Positions 55,986 through 64,000 of a DNA stretch of 64,000 nt are shown here, piece after piece (position 1 is the first letter of the stretch; each line of letters opens with the position of its first letter). The notes beneath the pieces were generated by a model. The model ran no database searches. It was not told the origin of the DNA and was given only the letters and a program-made list of their open reading frames with translations. Position numbers and translations under genes: made by a program. Source of the stretch: CALSPH01 sp041690035 (lineage in GTDB: Bacteria; Bacteroidota; Bacteroidia; NS11-12g; UBA955); the NCBI GenBank assembly GCA_041690035.1, contig JBDNFC010000048.1, positions 1-64,000 on the forward strand, in the 5' to 3' direction.

Positions 55986-58900
55986 ATGAGAAAATATAAT
56001 AAAATAAATAATATCATCGGATGGGTATTGTTTCTTGTGGCACTAGTGGTTTACACAATTACTTTAGAGCCTTCAGTTAGTTTATGGGATTGCGGAGAAT
56101 TTATTTCAGCAGCGTATAAACTGCAGGTAGTTCACCCACCCGGGGCACCGTTTTTCTTATTGGTGGGAAACTTTTTTTCTAATTTGGCCTTTGGAAACCC
56201 AGTAAATGTAGGTTGGGCAGTAAATATGCTTTCTGCTATTGCAAGTGCATTGACTGTTTTATTTACTTTTTGGATTACAACATATTTTGCAAGAAAAATA
56301 AGAGTAGCAATGGGGCAAAATGACCATGACGATATTGTTTCTAAAATTTTAATATTTGGAAGTGGTATAATAGCAGCATTGACACTTACCTTTATGGACA
56401 CTTTCTGGTTTTCGGCTGTAGAGTCAGAGGTATATGCGCTTTCATCTTTCTTTACTGCACTTACATTTTGGGCAATGCTAAAGTGGGAACGCGTGGCGGA
56501 TACAGATCCAAAAGCAGACAGATGGTTGGTATTTATAGCCTATATGATAGGTTTGGCAATAGGCACTCACTTGCTTAATTTATTGGTTATTCCAACTGTG
56601 GCCATCATGTATTATTTCAAAAAATATAGCTATAGTAGACTAGGTCTAGTTGCTGCATTTGGTGTTGGTACAGGAATTTTATTAATAATTCAAAAAATGC
56701 TTATACCTGGCATGCCATGGCTTGCAGCGAACCTAGACTACTTTGCAGTAAACACGATGGGAATGCCTTTTTATACAGGGGCATATATCTTTTTTATAAT
56801 TATTATAGCTGCATTATCTTATGTTATTTGGTACAGTATTAAAAATCAAAAATATTTTTTAAACCTTGCATTTGTATCCCTTAGTTTTATTATTTTTGGT
56901 TATAGCTCATACACTATGGTGGTGATAAGAAGTGCTGCAAACCCTGCAATAGATATGAATAATCCTGAAGATTTATTCAACCTTTTAAGTTATATTAATA
57001 GAGAACAATATGGTGATAGACCGCTTGCCAATGGCCCTTGGTTTAATTCTGTGCCAGACAATATAGAAACTATAAAAGAAGAATTTGCATCAAATGAAAA
57101 CGCAGGAGAATATATAAAAGTGAGAGATAAAAGAGATTACACATTTCCTGCATCAGAAAAAACCTATTTTCCTAGAATGGGTGATATGAATAAGGAGGGT
57201 GGAGATGTTGGTTATAGGTACTGGAGTGGAATGAATAAAGTGAATGAACAAATTAATTTCCAAGAAAATCAATTGCAACAAATGGATCCAAGTTCACCAC
57301 AATATGCAGAAACAGCTAAAACTATTCAAACTTTAAAAGCAAAAAAACCAACTATGGGCAAAAATTTAAAGTTTTTTAAGGATTATCAACTTAGGTATAT
57401 GTATCTCAGATATTTTTTATGGAATTTTGTAGGTCGGCAAAATGATAATCAAGCCGATTTAAATAAATTAAGTGAAGATGGAAATTGGATATCTGGTATA
57501 GCTTTTATAGATAATCTATTGGTGGGTGACCAAAAATACTTGCCTGCAGAACTTAAGAACAATAAAGCAAGAAATACCTATTATTTTATTCCACTAATTC
57601 TTGGTGTAATAGGATTGGTTTTTCAATTAAAAAATAGCAAATCAGATTTTATTGCTGTCCTCACTTTATTCTTCTTCACAGGTATTGCTATTATTGTTTT
57701 TTTAAATCAACCGCCATTTGAACCTAGAGAGCGAGACTATTCGCATGTTGGTTCATTTCAAACTTTCTGTATTTGGGTAGGGTTAGGAGTAATAGGGCTA
57801 GCCACATTACTTGAACGTAAATTGAATAGTAAAAATGCCGCTTTTGCTGCTTTTGGTATTGCTTTATTAGGTGCACCGGTGCTTATGGCAACCCAAAATT
57901 GGGATGATCATGACAGGTCTAAAAGGTATTTAGGAATTGATTTTGCTAAGAATTACCTAGAGTCTGTTGCCCCCAATGCTATCTTATTTTGTAATGGTGA
58001 TAATGATACTTATCCGCTGTGGTATGCTCAAAATGTTGAAGGAATTAGGCCTGACATAAGAATTATAAACTTAGCATTGTTTCCTACAGATTGGTATGCA
58101 GGCTCATTGTTAAGAAAAGTTTATGATTCGGAACCTTTTAAATTGACCATTTCTAAAGACCAATTACAAAGTGGTGCTTGGGATTATTTAAGAGCACAAC
58201 AAATGCCAGGAATTAAGCAAGATGCATATTATCCTTTAGATAAAGTTGTAGAATTTATGCTTAGCAATGATGAAAAAAATAAATTACCTGTTGGAGATGG
58301 TTCTAATGCTAATGTGCTTCCGGTAAATAATTTTATTATAGAAATTGATAGAAATGCAGTGATTAGAAATAAAGTAATTCAGCTAAAGGATACCAGTAGA
58401 TTACTAGACAAAATGACTTTTGTATATCCAAATACTGGAGGAATGCATAAAGGCCATATTGTTTTAATGGATTTAATTGCACAAAATGCTAAAAACGGCT
58501 GGGAGCGTCCTATCTATTTTACAGCCACATCTGGCGGAGAACGTGATTTAGGATTAGGAGATTATTTGCAATTGGAAGGACTTACATACCGTCTTGTACC
58601 TATAAAAAGTGATGGACAAGGAAGAATGTTTGCAGATGAAATAATGTATAAGAACATAACAGAAACCTTTAAATGGTTTGGAATTAAAGAGAAAGCAAAT
58701 TTCTTTGTTGATGAAAAAGCATCTTATGTGCCCCACTCGTTGCGAGCTACAACCTATGAATTAGCAAGAAAATATACTGATTTATATTTGCAGCAAAATA
58801 GTGATTCTCTTGCAAGATTTACAAATGAAGCACTCTCCAACAAACAAAAAGCAGTAAAATTACTTGATAAATTAATGCTTGAGGTGCCTGAAGATAAACT

Positions 58901-59186
58901 GCCATTTAATCGCCCTGAATTAAAACTATATTACGCCCTTACCTACCTAGATTTAGGCGAAATAGACAAAGGAAGCAAAATGTTGAAAGAGGTTTCTAAT
59001 TATTGTGTACGTTTTGGTAAATTTTATAAAAAGCAAAAAGGAGCCTACAAAGATTATGGAGCATATATGATTAGTAATCTTTATAACAAAATAATATCTG
59101 AAGCTATAAACACTGCAAAAACAAAGGGTTTAAAAGATGTAGAAGCTAAATTGGTGCAAGATCAAGCAGAACTTAATAAGCCTTAA
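55986..59186 (+). CDS. DUF2723-family membrane protein (GT-C/TMEM260-like)
   Basis: 1,066 residues from the ATG at 55986; a TTG at 55974 is in the likely promoter. Residues 1 to about 300 and 515 to about 650 hold a dozen membrane segments; the opening loop has LEPSVSLWDCGEFISAAYKLQVVHPPGAP, the DUF2723 signature with the acidic WDCGEF motif, as in polyprenol-sugar-dependent O-glycosyltransferases. The long extracytoplasmic part contains QPPFEPRERDYSHVGSF and CNGDNDTYPLWYAQNVEG, typical of the Bacteroidota members. It is probably an O-mannosyltransferase-like enzyme on the periplasmic side. Confidence 0.87.
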   Translation: MRKYNKINNIIGWVLFLVALVVYTITLEPSVSLWDCGEFISAAYKLQVVHPPGAPFFLLVGNFFSNLAFGNPVNVGWAVNMLSAIASALTVLFTFWITTYFARKIRVAMGQNDHDDIVSKILIFGSGIIAALTLTFMDTFWFSAVESEVYALSSFFTALTFWAMLKWERVADTDPKADRWLVFIAYMIGLAIGTHLLNLLVIPTVAIMYYFKKYSYSRLGLVAAFGVGTGILLIIQKMLIPGMPWLAANLDYFAVNTMGMPFYTGAYIFFIIIIAALSYVIWYSIKNQKYFLNLAFVSLSFIIFGYSSYTMVVIRSAANPAIDMNNPEDLFNLLSYINREQYGDRPLANGPWFNSVPDNIETIKEEFASNENAGEYIKVRDKRDYTFPASEKTYFPRMGDMNKEGGDVGYRYWSGMNKVNEQINFQENQLQQMDPSSPQYAETAKTIQTLKAKKPTMGKNLKFFKDYQLRYMYLRYFLWNFVGRQNDNQADLNKLSEDGNWISGIAFIDNLLVGDQKYLPAELKNNKARNTYYFIPLILGVIGLVFQLKNSKSDFIAVLTLFFFTGIAIIVFLNQPPFEPRERDYSHVGSFQTFCIWVGLGVIGLATLLERKLNSKNAAFAAFGIALLGAPVLMATQNWDDHDRSKRYLGIDFAKNYLESVAPNAILFCNGDNDTYPLWYAQNVEGIRPDIRIINLALFPTDWYAGSLLRKVYDSEPFKLTISKDQLQSGAWDYLRAQQMPGIKQDAYYPLDKVVEFMLSNDEKNKLPVGDGSNANVLPVNNFIIEIDRNAVIRNKVIQLKDTSRLLDKMTFVYPNTGGMHKGHIVLMDLIAQNAKNGWERPIYFTATSGGERDLGLGDYLQLEGLTYRLVPIKSDGQGRMFADEIMYKNITETFKWFGIKEKANFFVDEKASYVPHSLRATTYELARKYTDLYLQQNSDSLARFTNEALSNKQKAVKLLDKLMLEVPEDKLPFNRPELKLYYALTYLDLGEIDKGSKMLKEVSNYCVRFGKFYKKQKGAYKDYGAYMISNLYNKIISEAINTAKTKGLKDVEAKLVQDQAELNKP

Positions 59187-59188
59187 AT

Positions 59189-59482
59189 ATGAGTGCAGAA
59201 AATACCGAAAATAAAAGTGTTAGTAGTAACAAGTGGCCTTTTATTATTGCAGGAATAGTATTTTGTTTATTTGCTATACTGTTTATGCAAAATAGCGGAA
59301 AGGTAGAGTTTGTTTTACTATTTAAAACAATTTCTGCAAATCTTAATATTTTAGTTTTTTTTAGCTTCTTTTTAGGGCTTTTATTTGGACTTTTTTTAAT
59401 GCTGCCTGGCAAATACAAAAACTTCAAGGAAAAACGTGCCTTGAAAAAAGAAATTGAAACATTGAAGAAAACCAATATTTAA
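59189..59482 (+). CDS. LapA/DUF1049-family membrane protein
   Basis: 97 residues, 2 bases after the DUF2723 stop. Two membrane helices (about 13-31 and 45-66) and a basic coiled tail (EKRALKKEIETLKK), the LapA-domain layout. The motif QNSGKVEFVLLF between the helices is characteristic. In E. coli LapA and LapB regulate LPS synthesis; whether this is so here is unknown. Confidence 0.8.
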   Translation: MSAENTENKSVSSNKWPFIIAGIVFCLFAILFMQNSGKVEFVLLFKTISANLNILVFFSFFLGLLFGLFLMLPGKYKNFKEKRALKKEIETLKKTNI

Positions 59483-59511
59483 ACTGTCTATTTTTTTTAT
59501 ATTTAATATTT

Positions 59512-60732
59512 ATGTCTACAAAAACATTTGATTTTATAATTGCAGGTGGAGGTATCGTTGGGTTAGCCGCTGCACATTATCTTCTAGAAAAGAACTCAAA
59601 AGCCAGGGTCTTGGTAATAGAAAAGGAAGAGGCTCCTGCAATGCACCAAACTGGGCATAATAGCGGAGTAATACATAGTGGTATCTATTATAAGCCGGGA
59701 AGTTTAAAAGCAAAAAACTGTATTGAGGGCTATCATTTATTAATAGATTTTTGCACAAAACATGAAATTCCTTTTGAACTTTGTGGAAAAATAATAGTAG
59801 CTACTCAACAAAACGAATTGGATGCATTAAAAACTGTTTATGAAAGGGGGATAGAAAATGGGCTAGAAGGACTGCGCTATTTAGAACCAAATGATATTAA
59901 AGCGATAGAACCATTTGCGGCTGGTATTAAAGGAATTTGGGTGCCTCAAACGGGTATTGTAGATTATAAAGAAGTGGCGAAGAAGTATGCCTCTGAAATT
60001 GTGAGACTAGGGGGACAAATAAATTATAATGAAAAGGTAACAGCTCTCATAGACCATACTGATGAGGTTTCCGTAAAAACAAGTAAGTTGAGCTATAAGG
60101 CAGGTAAGTTCATTAATTGCGCAGGCCTTTTTTCTGATAAAATTGCATTAATGCAAATACCTGAATTGAAAGTGCGCATAATTCCATTTAGAGGCGAATA
60201 CTATGAGCTAAAAAGTGATAAGCGTTACATGGTTAAAAATCTGATTTATCCTGTTCCAGACCCCTCGTTTCCATTTTTGGGAGTTCATTTTACCCGCAGA
60301 TTAGATGGTATGATTGAGGCAGGTCCAAATGCAGTTTTTGCCTTTAAACGTGAAGGATACAAAAAAACTGATTTTAGTTTATCTGATGTTTGGAATGCCA
60401 TTTCTTGGAAAGGTTTTAGATTAGTGGCAATAAAATATTGGAGAACCGGTTTGGGAGAATTTTACCGATCTTATAGTAAAAGCGCATTTACAAGGGCTTT
60501 ACAAAAACTGATGCCGAGTTTACAAAAATCAGACCTTATCGCATCAGGTTCTGGTGTGCGCGCTCAAGCTTGTGAACTAAATGGTGGACTATTGGATGAT
60601 TTTTATATTATTCAACAAGGGGCTTGTATTCATGTGCTGAATGCCCCCTCTCCAGCTGCTACAAGCTCTCTTGCAATTGGTAAAAAAATAGCAGCGCTAG
60701 CAAATAATGAAATAATCTCTTTGTCAGAATAA
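59512..60732 (+). CDS. lhgO: L-2-hydroxyglutarate oxidase/dehydrogenase
   Basis: 406 residues. FAD-binding start IIAGGGIVGLAAAHYLLE (7-24), HQTGHNSGVIHSGIYYKPGSLKA near 42-64, which is the LhgO signature, IIPFRGEYYELK, GVHFTRRLDGMIEAGPNAV and the C-terminal SGVRAQACELNGG-like segment. It oxidises L-2-hydroxyglutarate to 2-oxoglutarate and feeds electrons to the membrane quinone pool. It is 29 bases after lapA and converges with the next gene. Confidence 0.93.
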   Translation: MSTKTFDFIIAGGGIVGLAAAHYLLEKNSKARVLVIEKEEAPAMHQTGHNSGVIHSGIYYKPGSLKAKNCIEGYHLLIDFCTKHEIPFELCGKIIVATQQNELDALKTVYERGIENGLEGLRYLEPNDIKAIEPFAAGIKGIWVPQTGIVDYKEVAKKYASEIVRLGGQINYNEKVTALIDHTDEVSVKTSKLSYKAGKFINCAGLFSDKIALMQIPELKVRIIPFRGEYYELKSDKRYMVKNLIYPVPDPSFPFLGVHFTRRLDGMIEAGPNAVFAFKREGYKKTDFSLSDVWNAISWKGFRLVAIKYWRTGLGEFYRSYSKSAFTRALQKLMPSLQKSDLIASGSGVRAQACELNGGLLDDFYIIQQGACIHVLNAPSPAATSSLAIGKKIAALANNEIISLSE

Positions 60733-60754
60733 AAAATTAATTAAAAAGACAATA

Positions 60755-61504
60755 TCATTTTTCCACCTGCAATTTAGCATAAAATTTCTGATTTTCATTG
60801 TTCACTTCTATGAGGTAAATACCTGCCAGCAAGTGTTGGGTGTTTATTTTTATAGTTTTTGCACCCTGCCAAATCATTGTTTTTACTAAAACTCCTTGGC
60901 TGTTGTAGATATGGATTTGTGCATGTTTAGGTTCATCTTTTAATGTTAATATAACCTCCTCTTTTGCAGGGTTAGGATAAACCAACAAACCTTCATTTAC
61001 CTTATCCACTTTCTCCACCGCATCATATTTGTCACACCTATTATTGAAACACCCATTTTTATCCAATTTGAGCAAGGCTGCATAAGGAGTGTTTTGGCTA
61101 AAGCTATCCTTAAAACTAACAGCACCACTCAATAAAAAACCACTGTCTGGCATCAGGGTTATGTGTTTGACTTTCATACCGGTGCAAGTGCTGTCATTTT
61201 GATATACATCTATTTCTCTATACCAAACCACATTGCCATTAAAATCAATTTTTAACACAAATGGAAACATTTTATTGTTAATATAAGGTTCTACAAAAGG
61301 TACTCTATCATAAGCCTTATGGGATGTATTAAAATCGCCAGCCAATACAATACCATCCTTGGTGTATGTGAGATATTTGAATTCTCTATGGATGGATTTA
61401 TCTTGAAGGTTAGATGTAAAATTACGGCTTGGTTCTTTATTTAATCTTTCCATTATAATAATATTTTTTGCCACTAAAATAATGTAAAAAAAAGGCATAA
61501 GCAA
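60755..61504 (-). pseudogene. N-terminally truncated T9SS-sorted protein
   Basis: 249 residues that start without a signal peptide in the middle of a propeller-like region (YTKDGIVLAGDFNTSHKAYD, FPFVLKIDFNGNVVWYREI, MPDSGFLLSGAV). The C-terminal 75 residues form a complete type A sorting domain (VYPNPAKEEVILTL, IHIYNSQGVLVKTM, LLAGIYLIEVNNENQKFYAKLQV). Beta-propeller proteins of this kind are usually 400-800 residues. The 800 bases upstream hold no 5' part, so the gene is most likely a fragment. Confidence 0.6.
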
Positions 61505-61579
61505 AATGATAAATTTAAAAATAACTTTACTCCCTGCCTAGCGTTAACACTTCTCATTATTTTAATCTTCATAATGACT

Positions 61580-61705
61580 CAGCAAATTAAATTTACTTTT
61601 CGCAACATAATAAAAACCAGAAATTAAGTAGAGATATTTCTCTTCACAGCTTGCGATGTTATAAGGCTTGGTATGGTGTTTCTGTAAATTAAATTTGATT
61701 TGCTG
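61580..61705. repeat. Imperfect inverted repeat, 126 bp overall
   Basis: Left arm CAGCAAATTAAATTTAC (61580-61596); right arm GTAAATTAAATTTGATTTGCTG (61684-61705), whose complement begins CAGCAAAT, then AAATTT and AATTTAC with one change and a short insertion. Inside is a small hairpin AGAGA-TATT-TCTCT. Possibly a miniature element or old transposon ends; no target duplication is clear. Confidence 0.35.
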
Positions 61706-62071
61706 AAAAGTATATTTCAAAAAGCCCCTTGGCTCATGTGCTATATGCTAACATGCCCTTCTATGGGCCGGGAGAGCCCGTTTTAGCAGTTTTAGCTCAA
61801 ATAAACCCTATTTCTTTCCATAATTATCACCTTCTGGAATGTAGCGCTTGTAATTTCTTGATACAACACAAAAGTAGGCACTATTTGTTAGTTTTTGTTA
61901 GTACAAGTTGCTAAATTTGCGCGAGTGGAGCTAGTGGGAATAGGTGACTTTTTTGGAGTTGCAACTCAATATAAATTCAAGGCCAAGAAAAATTAGTTTT
62001 TCTTCTCCTTCTGAGTTATTTTTAAACCATCAGGTTGCATTAGTAACTTGAATTTACTAATGAATTAAAAT

Positions 62072-62173
62072 ATGGAAAAATTACAAATTTCAATAAAGCA
62101 AAAAAGATTTCTAATTGGTTGGATTTCTATGATTTTATTTGCGCTGCTTGTTAATGTAGTTAAATTGATTTGA
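62072..62173 (+). CDS. Possible 33-residue membrane peptide
   Basis: ATG-initiated frame: basic N terminus (KQKRF) followed by a hydrophobic helix (LIGWISMILFALLVNVV). It could be a genuine small membrane protein or the remnant of a membrane protein start. No neighbour supports a role. Confidence 0.25.
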   Translation: MEKLQISIKQKRFLIGWISMILFALLVNVVKLI

Positions 62174-62332
62174 CAATTAAAATACGCTGTCTTTGTTTTA
62201 ACAGTTTAATATAAAGATGTGTTATATGAAGGATAACCTAAAACAAACCCTCCTTGATGTTTTATTTACAAATTTACCAAATCGATTAGCAAAATCAAAT
62301 TATTAGCATGATAGTTGTGTAACAAATTTATA

Positions 62333-62911
62333 ATGCAAATGATAAAAAACAACTTTAGATTAATTTTGGGTATAATGATTGGTTTTGTTGTCAGCTATTT
62401 GGCAATTACAAAACTAAATCAAAAAACAGAGACAGTATCTTCGGATATTATTATAGAAAGGATAAAATCTGTAAAAAAAATTATTGTAACAGAAGGATAT
62501 TTTTCAGAAGTTTATAGTTTCAAAGAAGCATCCAAATATTTTTACAACCTAATATCATTTGAAAAAAGGGCTTTACTATTAATAAAGGGTAAAGTTCAGA
62601 TAAGCTACGATCTTACAAAAATAGAATACGAAACAAATGCAATATTAAAAACTATTTATATTAAAAATATTCCGCCAGCAGAGATAAATATTTCGCCCAG
62701 CATAAAATATTATGATTTGCAAGAAAGCACTTTTAACACATTTGAAGTAGAAGATTATAATAAATTAAATTCAACAGCCATAGACAGATTAAAAATCGAA
62801 ATTGAAAAAAGCGATTTAAAAACTATTGCAAAAAACAACCTAAAAACTGCATTAGAAGACATGCAGTGGGTGGGCAAAGAATTAGGATGGAAAGTAGTTT
62901 ATAAGAACTGA
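62333..62911 (+). CDS. DUF4230-family membrane-anchored protein
   Basis: 192 residues from the ATG at 62333 (GTG 62315 and ATG 62339 are alternatives). One N-terminal membrane helix (about 7-24, LILGIMIGFVVSYLAI), then the DUF4230 pattern: ERIKSVKKIIVTEGYFSEVYSF, KRALLLIKGKVQISYDLTKIEY and AEINISPSIKYYDLQESTFNTFEVEDYNKL. Function is unknown; members are attached to the inner membrane with the domain outside. Confidence 0.8.
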   Translation: MQMIKNNFRLILGIMIGFVVSYLAITKLNQKTETVSSDIIIERIKSVKKIIVTEGYFSEVYSFKEASKYFYNLISFEKRALLLIKGKVQISYDLTKIEYETNAILKTIYIKNIPPAEINISPSIKYYDLQESTFNTFEVEDYNKLNSTAIDRLKIEIEKSDLKTIAKNNLKTALEDMQWVGKELGWKVVYKN

Positions 62912-62936
62912 ATAAATCAAAATTAAAATAAGCAGA

Positions 62937-63995
62937 TTAAACCTTCGAATTCTCTAAAGTAAGAATAGTAATTTCAGGCAGAATGCCAAACCTTCCAGGA
63001 TATCCTAAATAGCCATACCCTCTATTAACATACAAATATTGCTTACCTGACTGATAAAGTCCTGCCCATTCTTTATACAAATACTTAACTGGACTCCATT
63101 TAAAATTTGCTGTTTCTATGCCAAACTGCATACCATGTGTGTGTCCACTTAGGGTTAAGTCAATATCGGGATATAAGGGCAAAATTTCTGCTTGCCAATG
63201 CGTGGGGTCATGGCTCATTAATATTTTTACTGCCGCATCATCCGCTCCAGTTTTTGCTTTCTTCACATCACCTAAAGTAGGAAACCTACGCTTGTGAGCG
63301 CTCCAATTTTCAACACCTATAATGGCAATACTATCATTACCTTGAGTAATAATCTGATGTTCATTGAGTAACAAATTCCATCCCAAATTTTTATGCACTC
63401 TCAATAAATCAGAATGATTCTTTTGATACGCCTGCTCACTATTCCAAGAAACATAGTTGCCATAATCATGATTACCTAGAACAGAGTAGACACCAAAATC
63501 TGCTTTTAACTTATCAAAAACTGTTAAATAATTAATCATTTCTGCTGCAGTATTATTCACTAAATCACCAGTAAACATTATAATATCTGGTTTTTCTTTC
63601 ATCAGCATTTCTACCCCACCAAAAACAGCAGTTTTATTCCAAAAACTTCCTGCATGAATATCACTTATTTGGGCAATTTTAAACCCATTAAATGAGTTTG
63701 GCAAATTCTGTAAATAAATTTTCTCTCTTCTAACCCTATAATCGTGTGCACCAGAAATAATTCCGTAAGACATAGCAAGAGCGGGAGTAGCTGCAATTAG
63801 TGTTCCTGTTTTTAATAAAAACTGTGAGCGACTTAATCCTATTTTTTCTTCTAATTGGGGTTTTTCGAAACTGTTTTCTACTTCAATCACCTTATTTTTT
63901 CTAGTAAAAAAGCCGTAAATAGAGCGCACAGAATACCTTAAAAAAGCTTGTAAATCATTAAAAATTAGCCATAAAACAAAAACAAATTTTACCAT
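62937..63995 (-). CDS. Membrane-anchored metallophosphoesterase (YkuE/MetallophosN-like), partial at window edge
   Basis: 352 residues visible. The first 30 are a membrane helix and a loop that match the middle, not the start, of this family, and the frame is still open at the window end, so the N terminus with several more helices probably lies beyond 64000. A second hydrophobic stretch near 63-80 (FLLKTGTLIAATPALAMSYG) precedes the enzyme domain: QISDIHAGSFW, MFTGDLVNNT, VLGNHDYGNY, LMSHDPTHW and LSGHTHGMQFG, all metal-binding motifs present. Substrate is unknown; UDP-diacylglucosamine-like or lipid substrates are possible. Confidence 0.85.
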   Translation of the reverse strand: MVKFVFVLWLIFNDLQAFLRYSVRSIYGFFTRKNKVIEVENSFEKPQLEEKIGLSRSQFLLKTGTLIAATPALAMSYGIISGAHDYRVRREKIYLQNLPNSFNGFKIAQISDIHAGSFWNKTAVFGGVEMLMKEKPDIIMFTGDLVNNTAAEMINYLTVFDKLKADFGVYSVLGNHDYGNYVSWNSEQAYQKNHSDLLRVHKNLGWNLLLNEHQIITQGNDSIAIIGVENWSAHKRRFPTLGDVKKAKTGADDAAVKILMSHDPTHWQAEILPLYPDIDLTLSGHTHGMQFGIETANFKWSPVKYLYKEWAGLYQSGKQYLYVNRGYGYLGYPGRFGILPEITILTLENSKV

Positions 63996-64000
63996 AAACC

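Larger units (their letters stand above)
61505..62332. other. Long region without an intact gene
   Basis: About 830 bases. It contains a 126-bp imperfect inverted repeat (61580-61705), a 24-bp match to the lamin-tail motif of the broken gene at 45853 (61925-61948; 21 of 24 bases), a 33-codon frame at 62072-62173 with one membrane helix, and a 25-codon frame at 62226-62303 (MKDNLKQTLLDVLF). A plus frame at 61729-61914 looks like chance. This is probably decayed DNA. Confidence 0.5.

Noticed and set aside
61540..61710. Integron attC-like site (CTAGCGTTAACAC and TGCGATGTTATAAGG)
   Set aside because: Neither piece fits the GTTRRRY/RYYYAAC core pair, and no integrase or cassette array is present.
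61729..61914. 61-codon plus-strand frame
   Set aside because: No promoter, mixed composition, no family features; likely chance.
1..64000. CRISPR array, prophage, insertion sequence or restriction system
   Set aside because: No regularly spaced repeats, transposase, integrase, methylase or nuclease cluster was found on either strand.

Overview
The window is AT-rich DNA from a member of the Bacteroidota. Several signals agree on this: a primary sigma factor of about 290 residues with no long N-terminal region, many promoters of the Bacteroidota type (-33 TTG/TTTG and -7 TAnnTTTG), type IX secretion sorting domains (a gliding-motility-associated C-terminal domain and a Por-type tail), lamin-tail and PKD surface proteins, DUF5723, DUF2723 and DUF4230 proteins, FecR, and many outer-membrane beta-barrels and lipoproteins. 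The order or genus cannot be fixed from the sequence alone. There is no sign of phage, plasmid, transposase or CRISPR.

Layout. 1-7.2 kb: end of an upstream gene, an outer-membrane protein pair (barrel plus helix-hairpin-helix/barrel), pdxJ, a zinc nuclease/phospholipase, and a CapA-like/glycosyltransferase pair. 7.3-9.9 kb: rplM-rpsI-rpsB-tsf, closed by a clear terminator. 9.9-16.6 kb: a rhamnan-synthesis-F-like gene, a membrane glycosyltransferase, a small barrel, a di-heme peroxidase lipoprotein and a lamin-tail surface protein. 16.6-21.9 kb (minus): a giant PKD-repeat adhesin, then tRNA-Arg(CCT). 22.3-25.1 kb: purK-purE-folK-wbqC. 25.1-28.0 kb (minus): outer-membrane protein, vanadium-haloperoxidase-like lipoprotein and DoxX-like protein. 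28-30 kb: histidine phosphatase, then menI-menF-like genes. 30.2-34.5 kb: DegT aminotransferase, UDP-sugar dehydrogenase, EamA transporter, yicC. 34.5-38.4 kb: DUF5723, then a block of broken secreted-protein genes. 38.4-45.6 kb (minus): ferredoxin reductase, asd, fadD, a GT2 fusion, recR, ybjQ plus a 45-residue membrane peptide. 45.7-52.5 kb: a broken lamin-tail gene, odhB/sucB, the primary sigma factor, another broken secreted gene, a split FecR and msrB. 52.5-64 kb: a beta-helix lipoprotein, rimP-nusA, a DUF2723 glycosyltransferase, LapA, L-2-hydroxyglutarate oxidase, a truncated T9SS protein, DUF4230 and a metallophosphoesterase cut by the window edge.

How it works together. Housekeeping genes (translation, purine, folate, pyridoxal and menaquinone synthesis, TCA E2, RecR, sigma factor, NusA) alternate with surface polysaccharide genes (CapA, GT4, RgpF-like, GT39-like, DegT, Ugd, GT2 fusion, WbqC) and fast-evolving secreted proteins. 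Almost all intact conserved genes are clean. The damage (frameshifts and in-frame TAA codons) is confined to secreted or cell-envelope genes between about 36 and 62 kb, plus one single-base disruption in the signal peptide of the PKD adhesin.

No obviously new multi-gene system is present. The most useful observations are the signal-peptide homopolymer frameshift in the PKD gene, an intrinsic terminator inside the rimP-nusA leader, the recurrent placement of the -7 promoter box 4-10 nt before the start codon (predicted leaderless mRNAs), a translationally coupled micro-membrane protein beside ybjQ, and a GT2/degenerate phosphoglycosyltransferase fusion. All promoter and function calls are from reading the sequence; no database search was run.
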